From Endozoicomonas sp. SESOKO1 (GTDB lineage: Bacteria; Pseudomonadota; Gammaproteobacteria; Pseudomonadales; Endozoicomonadaceae): a DNA stretch of 52,140 bases. The first letter of the stretch is position 1. Every line of letters starts with the position of its first letter. Location: the NCBI RefSeq assembly GCF_024606265.1, contig NZ_JAHHPP010000091.1:1-52140 (forward strand), given 5' to 3'. The notes beneath the pieces were generated by a model, which saw only the letters and a program-made list of their open reading frames with translations, ran no database searches and was not told where the DNA came from. Both the position numbers and the translations under genes were made by a program. Shown piece by piece: positions 46,323 to 52,140 of the stretch.

Positions 46323-49300
46323 ATGGTAAACGGCCTCAATCGGAGTACTCCGTGTGATCAGGCGGCAGACGGTGCTGGTGGTGAAAAAGTACCATCTGCC
46401 GTTTCCTGTCTGTTTGGCAGTTTGATGAAATGGAGCTGGCGGCTTCTGCTGGCCGGGTTAACCATTCTGGTCATCCTGTTGGGATTCGCACGACTGATGT
46501 TCACTGCTTTACCGGTTCTGCAGCCTGAACTTTCACGTTTTCTCAGCGACCGTTTAGATGCTGACCTGGAAATTGAGTCCATGTCTGCCAAATGGAATGA
46601 TGGCGAGCCATGGTTATCAATGCGGGGGTTGACGCTTCAGGGAAAAGATTCAGATGTGACCGGGTTCAGTATTGCCCGGCTGGATATGGAACTGAGCCTG
46701 AGGGAGTCACTATTACACTGGACGCCAGTATTTTCTTCACTGGAGATCAGGGGCGTTAATGTTGACCTGGTTCAGGGGGATGGTGCCCGGTGGGCGCTGT
46801 CCGGTATTGAGCAAGTTGCCGGGTCATCATTGCAAACGCCCGAATATCGCAAGGGTTCTGCACTGGAGTGGCTTGCCCTGCAGGAGATGGTCGATATCAG
46901 TAACATCCGCCTGAATATGCGCAAGGCCAATGGTGAAAGCAGCAATATTACCGGCCAGTATTTGACAGTATTGACGGATGGTGACCAGAAAGACCTGTCA
47001 GCCCGCCTTGAGGCAGGTACGGGTTATCTCGAAATCGGTGGTTCCGGAATAGTCAGTCATGGTCAGTTTTCCCGGTGGCAGGGAGTGGCCGTCGCCAGAG
47101 ATCTTAATGCGGAACAACTCTGTGCCCTGTGGTCCGGCTGTCATGATGATGTGCTGGCAGCACAGATACAGCTGGAAACCCGATGGCGTTATGACCGTGG
47201 TTTCTGGCAGGTGCAGGGAGAGGTCGCTTCTCCTGATGTAACGTATCTGGATAACTCTGGAGCAATGAACCATCTTTCCGGGCAGACCCGTTTATTTATG
47301 CAGGGCGTGTTGCCCCAGGCGCCTTTACAGAACAGTGAGTCCCGCTGGCAGATCTGGCTGGATGAACTTATGCTGGAAAACCGCCTGCATAACGGTACGG
47401 TTTATCAATGGGAAAACAGCTGGTATCTGACCGGTGGCCGTGATGAAAGCCGTACCGAAGAATATACGGTAACGGTGGCTAGTGAAAACCTGGATCTGGA
47501 TCTGCTCAAACGGTGGCTACTGGATACGGATACGCTCCCGGAATCCGCCGCTGATCTGGTCAATACCCTGAACCCTACAGGACAGTTGAATGACCTGGCC
47601 TTCCGTTTTTATCCATCGCGCAAACCGTTTGATTTCGACTTGAGTGCCCGGCTTGACAATGTTTCTGTGGATGCCTGGCAGGGGGCTCCTTCAGGTGGCA
47701 ATGTCAGTGGTCAGTTAAGGATGAACCTTCTGCAGGGCTATCTTGATCTGGACACCCGTAATTTCCAGTTGGGTTTTCCCAAACTGTTCCGGGAGACCTG
47801 GACGTTTGATACGGCCAGGGCACGCCTTTACTGGGATGTTATCGATGACTTTTATATTTTGAAGTCGGACGACCTTGCCCTGGTTGGGCCAGAAGGTGAC
47901 CTGAAAGGCAAGTTGAGGCTCGATATCCCGTTAACATGGGATGAAGGTGATACCCTTGATATGGCATTGACGGTCGGGATGAGTAATGGTGATGCCAGTT
48001 ATACGGGTAAGTACCTTCCAGCCTTTATGCCGATGGACAGCGACCTGGTTCACTGGCTGGATACCGCCATTCAAAAAGCGGATATCTCGGGGGGTGGGTT
48101 TATTTATAACGGTGCTCTTGTTGGTAGTGAAGAGGGAGACATCGGTCCCCGGGACTCCCGCTGGGGACTGTTTTTTGATATCGATAATGGAGTGCTGGAC
48201 TATGCGCCTGACTGGCCTGAAATTACCGGCCTGGCCGGGCAGGTTTATGTCAACGATGACCGGGTGGAAGTACTTGGCCAGCGCGGTGAATCAGCGGGTG
48301 GCAAGCTGGATAATATTGTCGCACGGGTGCCGCTGGAAGGGGAATCGATACTCAGGATCAGTAGTCACCTGAATGCCAATGGCGAGACTCTGAAACATTT
48401 TCTTACCCGGACACCCATTAATGACTGGATGAAGGGTGAAGCAAGGCAATGGACGTTACAGGGACAGCTTGATGCCGGACTTGATTTGACGCTTCCTCTT
48501 GATGACCTTGACCATTCTGAAGTGGATATCCGTGGGGCTGTGAACTCGTTTACGTTTGCGATTCCCGGGGTGGGGGTTGAAGCAAAAAAGCTTGCGGGTG
48601 ATCTCTCCTACAGCACTGACCGGGGGCTTAGTGCACAACAGTTATCTGGCCAGCTGTTTGGTCAGCCAGCTCAATTCCAAATACGTTCAACGGTGCAGAA
48701 TCAACAACCCGTTTCCACCAATATTGATTGGTCAGGCAGCATCTCTGTGTCTTCACTTCAGGACTGGCTGAAGCTGGACTGGCTCAGCTTACTGGAGGGC
48801 GAAACGGATTATCGCGCCAGTTTATCCCTGGGGGGGGCAGACAATAACACTGAACTCAGGGTTGACAGCGAACTGCTTGGCGTTGACGTTGAGCTGCCAG
48901 CGCCGGTGGGCAAAACAGCGGATACACCGCTCCCCCTGGCGCTTTCCCTGACGGAAAAAGAAGGTCACCAGCTGCTGAGTGTCACGCTGGCGACACTGGG
49001 GCGGCTGGACATGAGAATGACGCCAGCGTTTTCCCCGGAGTCTGCCCTGATTACCCTGGGAAGCGATGCTCTCCTACCTGGTTCATTGTCTCCTGCATGG
49101 CCTTCAGGGAATCAGTTTATCGTGACCGGTAGCTTACCGGAGCTGGATCTTGGTCTCTGGAAGGCGCGCTTTGAAGGACAGCCCGGTAAGCCTGATGAAC
49201 AGCAACTGGCCTCACGCATCGAGCTTGACAAGGTTCGCCTTGGTTCTCTGAAGTATGGGGACTATCTCTGGCCGGATATCGCTGTTTCTCTTCAGCAGGC

Positions 49301-50366
49301 TGTTCAAAAGCAGGGTGCTCAGTCTGACAGGACAGGAATGAAGCTGGCCGTTGATGGCTCGACACTGAAAGGTAATTTGTGGGTTCCTGAACAACGAACA
49401 ACACCATGGAAACTGAATATTGACCGGGTATATCTGCCAGAGCCTGTTTATGAAGCTTTTTCTGAAGCGTCTGCCGGAAAAAGTCCCTTGGCAGCTGAAG
49501 ACAGCCTGGCAAACATTAATCCAGCAACGTTGCCCAATCTCGATGTGAACATCAACCATATTCAGCTTGGCAACCGAACACCAGCGAGTATAGGCTTTAC
49601 ACTTCGTCATGCGCCCAACGGCGTCAAAATCGATAATATTACCGGTGAACTGTCGGGTATGTCGTTGAATGGCCTGGCAGACTGGGTGCAGATGGAAGGA
49701 GAACAGCGTAGCTGGGTTCAGGGAGGACTTAAGGGGACCGGTATCCGGGAGTTGCAGAAAGCCCTGGGTTTTTCCGGTTTTCTTGGCGCCGAGGAAAGCC
49801 ATATCAATGCCAGCCTCAACTGGGATGGATCCCCTGTCGCAGGCTCGATGGCAATCATGAAAGGCCGGGTTGATTTGCTGTTGAAAAATGGGCGGTTGCA
49901 TAAAGTCGATAATGGTTCGTCGGAAGCGCTCAGGTTATTTGGTGTTTTTAATACTGAGGCGCTGGCGAGAAGGATGAAACTGGACTTTTCAGATCTGTAC
50001 TCATCCGGTATCAGCTTCGATCAAATCAAGGGCAGCCTGAATTTTAACAGTGGACTGATTACGTTCAATTCACCCATGGAGATCGAAGGGCCGTCTTCTG
50101 ACTTTAAACTGGATGGCTCTATCGATACCAACACCGAACAGCTGGACCTGAGTCTGGTGGTTACCCTGCCAGTGTCATCCAATCTGCCGATTCTCAGCGT
50201 GCTGCTGGGAACGGCTCCCCAGGTGGCAGGTATCATTTATATTGCGGATAAGCTGGTGGGCAAACAGGTGGATCAGCTGGCCAGCATTCGTTACCGGATT
50301 CATGGCTCCTTTGATGATCCTGAAATGACCCTGGACAGGCTGTTCTCGAATAAGCCGAAAAAATAA
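46323..50366 (+). CDS. yhdP: YhdP-family AsmA-like envelope protein
   Basis: 1347 residues: one N-terminal membrane helix (WRLLLAGLTILVILLGF), then a very long beta-rich periplasmic region ending in the AsmA-like C-terminal domain (about 1150-1340). YhdP and its relatives TamB and YdbH carry phospholipid between inner and outer membrane. The ATG at 46323 is chosen because residues just before the helix (LFGSLMKWSW) also look conserved; ATG 46425 or TTG 46287 are alternatives, and none has a strong ribosome site. It follows rng as in many gammaproteobacteria. Confidence 0.92.
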   Translation: MVNGLNRSTPCDQAADGAGGEKVPSAVSCLFGSLMKWSWRLLLAGLTILVILLGFARLMFTALPVLQPELSRFLSDRLDADLEIESMSAKWNDGEPWLSMRGLTLQGKDSDVTGFSIARLDMELSLRESLLHWTPVFSSLEIRGVNVDLVQGDGARWALSGIEQVAGSSLQTPEYRKGSALEWLALQEMVDISNIRLNMRKANGESSNITGQYLTVLTDGDQKDLSARLEAGTGYLEIGGSGIVSHGQFSRWQGVAVARDLNAEQLCALWSGCHDDVLAAQIQLETRWRYDRGFWQVQGEVASPDVTYLDNSGAMNHLSGQTRLFMQGVLPQAPLQNSESRWQIWLDELMLENRLHNGTVYQWENSWYLTGGRDESRTEEYTVTVASENLDLDLLKRWLLDTDTLPESAADLVNTLNPTGQLNDLAFRFYPSRKPFDFDLSARLDNVSVDAWQGAPSGGNVSGQLRMNLLQGYLDLDTRNFQLGFPKLFRETWTFDTARARLYWDVIDDFYILKSDDLALVGPEGDLKGKLRLDIPLTWDEGDTLDMALTVGMSNGDASYTGKYLPAFMPMDSDLVHWLDTAIQKADISGGGFIYNGALVGSEEGDIGPRDSRWGLFFDIDNGVLDYAPDWPEITGLAGQVYVNDDRVEVLGQRGESAGGKLDNIVARVPLEGESILRISSHLNANGETLKHFLTRTPINDWMKGEARQWTLQGQLDAGLDLTLPLDDLDHSEVDIRGAVNSFTFAIPGVGVEAKKLAGDLSYSTDRGLSAQQLSGQLFGQPAQFQIRSTVQNQQPVSTNIDWSGSISVSSLQDWLKLDWLSLLEGETDYRASLSLGGADNNTELRVDSELLGVDVELPAPVGKTADTPLPLALSLTEKEGHQLLSVTLATLGRLDMRMTPAFSPESALITLGSDALLPGSLSPAWPSGNQFIVTGSLPELDLGLWKARFEGQPGKPDEQQLASRIELDKVRLGSLKYGDYLWPDIAVSLQQAVQKQGAQSDRTGMKLAVDGSTLKGNLWVPEQRTTPWKLNIDRVYLPEPVYEAFSEASAGKSPLAAEDSLANINPATLPNLDVNINHIQLGNRTPASIGFTLRHAPNGVKIDNITGELSGMSLNGLADWVQMEGEQRSWVQGGLKGTGIRELQKALGFSGFLGAEESHINASLNWDGSPVAGSMAIMKGRVDLLLKNGRLHKVDNGSSEALRLFGVFNTEALARRMKLDFSDLYSSGISFDQIKGSLNFNSGLITFNSPMEIEGPSSDFKLDGSIDTNTEQLDLSLVVTLPVSSNLPILSVLLGTAPQVAGIIYIADKLVGKQVDQLASIRYRIHGSFDDPEMTLDRLFSNKPKK

Positions 50367-50444
50367 CCTGACTGAAATCATCCTCCTGGTTCATTCTCGG
50401 CCTGAATGTACTCTGAACCTTTGCGATAAAAGCTTTTAGCGGAT

Positions 50445-52085
50445 CTATCGGTAAGCTTCCTCCGTCACACGGGAAGCCTTCTCTACTAAACGTTTACTGA
50501 GGTTCTCCAGATTTTTCATAGCCCTGGCATTCCCCAGCCTGGCCGCCTTACGGTACCAGCGCTCCGCTTCACGCAGATCTGCCTCAAAGTCCTCGCCACC
50601 AAGTTCATACAGGGTGCCCAGTTCGTTCATGGCTGAAGCATTACCCAGTTCAGCAGCCTTGAGCAACCAGGGCTTCGCCTGGGGAAGATCTATCGGAAAG
50701 CCCTCGTCGCCATACAGATAAAGGCAACCCAGGTTGTTCATGGCTGAATCATTCCCCAGCTCAGCCGCCTTCAGGTACCATCGCTCTGCTTCATGCAGAT
50801 CTACACCAAAGCCCTCGCCAGCATAGTGATAAAGGTAGCCCAGGTGGTACATGGCTGAAGCTATACTGGCTGAATCTTCCCCCAGCTCGACCGCCTTGAG
50901 CAGCCAGATTTTCGCCTGGTGCAGATCTGCCGGAAAGCTCTCGCCACCATGCAAATACAGGTGGCCCAGGTGGAGCATGGCTGGAGCATATTCCAGCTCA
51001 ATCGCCTTGAGCCACCAGTATTTCGACTGGTGCAGATCTTCCGGAAAGGCCTTGTTACCTTCGAAATACAGGCAACCCAGGTTGAACATGGCTGCTGCAT
51101 CCCCCAGCCCAGCCGCTTTGAACAACAGGAACTTCCCCTGATCCGGATCTGCCGGTAAGCCCTCGCCACCATCCAGATACAGCAGGCCCAGGTTGCCCAT
51201 GGCGGCGGCATCCCCCAGCCCAGCCGCCTCCAGGTACCATCGCTCCTCTTTGCGCAGATCTACCGTAAAGTCCTTGCCACCTTGACCATACAGGTGGCCC
51301 AGGTTATTCATGGCGCAGGTATCCCCCAGTTCAGCCGCCTTCAGGTACCAGCTTTCGGCTTTGTGCAGATCTGCTGGAAAGCCCTCACCACCGTCTTCAT
51401 ACATGATGCCCAGGCCGCACATGGCGGAAGCATCCCCCAGCTCAGCTGCCTTAAGGTACCATCGCTCCGCTTTGCGCAGATCTATCCCAAAGCCCTTGCC
51501 ACCATGCTGATACAGGTGGCCCAGGTTCCGCATGGCTGTAACATACCCCAGCTCAGCCGCCTTCAGGTACCAGTACTTTGCTTTGCGCAGATTTACCGGG
51601 ATGCCCCCGTCACCGTGATCGAAGATCGCCCCCAGGTTGTTCAGACCGATCGGGTCAGATCCTCCCCTTCTGGCCAGCAGCAGGGCAACATCGAGGTGCT
51701 TATTGATAGAGGCCCAGGCCAGGGGGGTTTTTCCTGCAGTCCGGCCCGCATCCACGATCGCCCCCCGTTGCAGCAGGGCGCGGATGATCTGGATATCACC
51801 CTCCTTTGCCGCGTTGACCATCTGACGCCGCCAGCCCCGGGGCAGGGGCATGTTTTTCACCACTATATCTTTAATGACTCTCCGCCCGTAGGGGCACTTC
51901 AGATCGTTTTTTGTCCAGCGGACAAGGCACTTATAGTGGAACTTATGCCTGCAGGGCCTGGCAATAGCGACGTGCCTGCCCGCAAATTTCGTACGTTCAG
52001 ATGGGTAGAGGTCATCATGGCAGATCGGGCAGATTGGGGACTCGGCGGGTACGGCAACTGCGGCACTGGAGGGAATGCTGTTCAT
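50445..52085 (-). CDS. RING-H2-like, ankyrin and Sel1 repeat protein
   Basis: 546 residues. A RING-H2-like zinc module occupies about 19-67: C19-x2-C22-x22-C45-x-H47-x2-H50-x2-C53-x10-C64-x2-G67. All ligands but the last (Gly67, in CPYGRR, where RING has CPxC) are present. Then come two ankyrin-like helical hairpins (about 84-142, GKTPLAWASINKHLDVALLL) and ten full Sel1-type repeats plus a half repeat (about 147-530, pattern AExWYLKAAELGDxxAMxNLGxLY). The N-terminus is Ser/Pro/Ala-rich without a signal peptide. RING-H2 modules are ubiquitin-ligase parts in eukaryotes, and repeats bind targets. GAGGAG lies 9 nt before the ATG. The start overlaps the upstream Sel1 gene by 4 bp (ATGA). Confidence 0.88.
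   Translation of the reverse strand: MNSIPSSAAVAVPAESPICPICHDDLYPSERTKFAGRHVAIARPCRHKFHYKCLVRWTKNDLKCPYGRRVIKDIVVKNMPLPRGWRRQMVNAAKEGDIQIIRALLQRGAIVDAGRTAGKTPLAWASINKHLDVALLLARRGGSDPIGLNNLGAIFDHGDGGIPVNLRKAKYWYLKAAELGYVTAMRNLGHLYQHGGKGFGIDLRKAERWYLKAAELGDASAMCGLGIMYEDGGEGFPADLHKAESWYLKAAELGDTCAMNNLGHLYGQGGKDFTVDLRKEERWYLEAAGLGDAAAMGNLGLLYLDGGEGLPADPDQGKFLLFKAAGLGDAAAMFNLGCLYFEGNKAFPEDLHQSKYWWLKAIELEYAPAMLHLGHLYLHGGESFPADLHQAKIWLLKAVELGEDSASIASAMYHLGYLYHYAGEGFGVDLHEAERWYLKAAELGNDSAMNNLGCLYLYGDEGFPIDLPQAKPWLLKAAELGNASAMNELGTLYELGGEDFEADLREAERWYRKAARLGNARAMKNLENLSKRLVEKASRVTEEAYR
50495..51647 (-). repeat. Tandem DNA repeat encoding Sel1-type units (about 117 bp each)
   Basis: Ten to eleven in-frame copies of a 39-codon unit, longer than the usual 36-residue Sel1 unit. 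The most conserved part of the DNA encodes AERWYLKAAELG. One unit (near 50860) has a few extra codons. Copies differ enough that the array is not brand new. Confidence 0.85.
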
Positions 52086-52140
52086 GCCAGGTCTCTCCTC
52101 AACTCAGCCGCCCTGAGCAACAGGCGTTTTCCCTTGTACC
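52082..52140 (-). CDS. C-terminal end of a second Sel1-repeat protein (cut by window edge)
   Basis: On the minus strand the last 59 bases encode 18 residues ending KRLLLRAAELRRDLA and a TGA that overlaps the next ATG as ATGA. The KRLLLRAAEL stretch is a Sel1 helix like those in the following gene. The two genes are therefore a coupled tandem pair, probably from duplication. Only the end is visible. Confidence 0.6.
   Translation of the reverse strand, partial: YKGKRLLLRAAELRRDLA

Noticed and set aside
50424-50437. Palindrome TAAAAGCTTTTA as a terminator for yhdP
   Set aside because: Weak A/T stem with no loop and no T-run; it does not support termination.
50495-51647. Regular repeats near the right edge as a CRISPR or satellite
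   Set aside because: They encode Sel1-type protein repeats without stops and without spacer structure.

Overview
The window reads as chromosomal DNA of a gammaproteobacterium of the Oceanospirillales/Pseudomonadales side, most like Endozoicomonas and related marine animal symbionts. That placement is inference. It rests on the core order mreB-mreC-mreD-maf-rng-yhdP, a Pseudomonas-type spu polyamine cluster, an NhaD sodium antiporter, and scattered genes for eukaryote-like proteins (LDL-receptor class A repeats, a protein kinase, RING/ankyrin/Sel1 repeats). No tRNA, rRNA, CRISPR array, intact insertion sequence or prophage was seen.

Layout. 1-2.1 kb: an OmpA-like lipoprotein and alanine dehydrogenase, each with a terminator. 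2.4-5.6 kb: a gamma-glutamylputrescine synthetase paralogue, a HAD phosphatase, an Spo0M-like protein and the relic of a sensor kinase. 5.5-7.9 kb: copper ATPase copA behind a textbook CueR-type promoter. 7.9-12.5 kb: an accessory island on the minus strand with a multi-hydrophobic 684-aa protein, a six-module LDLa protein and a frameshifted secreted protein. 12.7-21.7 kb: polyamine catabolism (spuA/puuD, spuB/puuA, spuC, puuC, puuB) in which the polyamine ABC transporter has been deleted, leaving fragments, and a Ser/Thr kinase sits between puuC and puuB. 21.8-24.2 kb: an arsenic-type operon (aquaglyceroporin, ArsM, CutA with a lipoprotein signal). 24.5-26.8 kb: an RhlE-like helicase and a NYN-domain protein. 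26.9-30.3 kb: a second accessory island (HIT/GalT-like protein and a 654-aa protein of unknown function). 30.4-37 kb: an acyltransferase relic, dapD, a YffB/ArsC-like protein, DUF1499, a pentapeptide-repeat potassium channel, a YbaK-like deacylase, nhaD and a PagL-like lipid A deacylase. 37.2-40.6 kb: gatCAB. 41-50.4 kb: mreBCD-maf-rng-yhdP. 50.4 kb to the end: a RING-ankyrin-Sel1 protein translationally coupled to a second Sel1 gene cut by the window edge.

How the genes work together. PuuA/SpuB, PuuB, PuuC and PuuD form the gamma-glutamyl route from putrescine to GABA, and SpuC gives the transaminase route. The dedicated uptake system that normally follows spuC is reduced to scraps. Aquaglyceroporin, ArsM and CutA form a metalloid/metal unit, and copA is a separate copper unit. 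Seven accessory genes are all on the minus strand and lie beside or between conserved metabolic genes. Five of them begin with Ser/Thr/Pro/Asn-rich segments and no signal peptide, as expected for secreted host-interaction proteins. The LDLa protein and the RING-ankyrin-Sel1 protein are the most unusual items.
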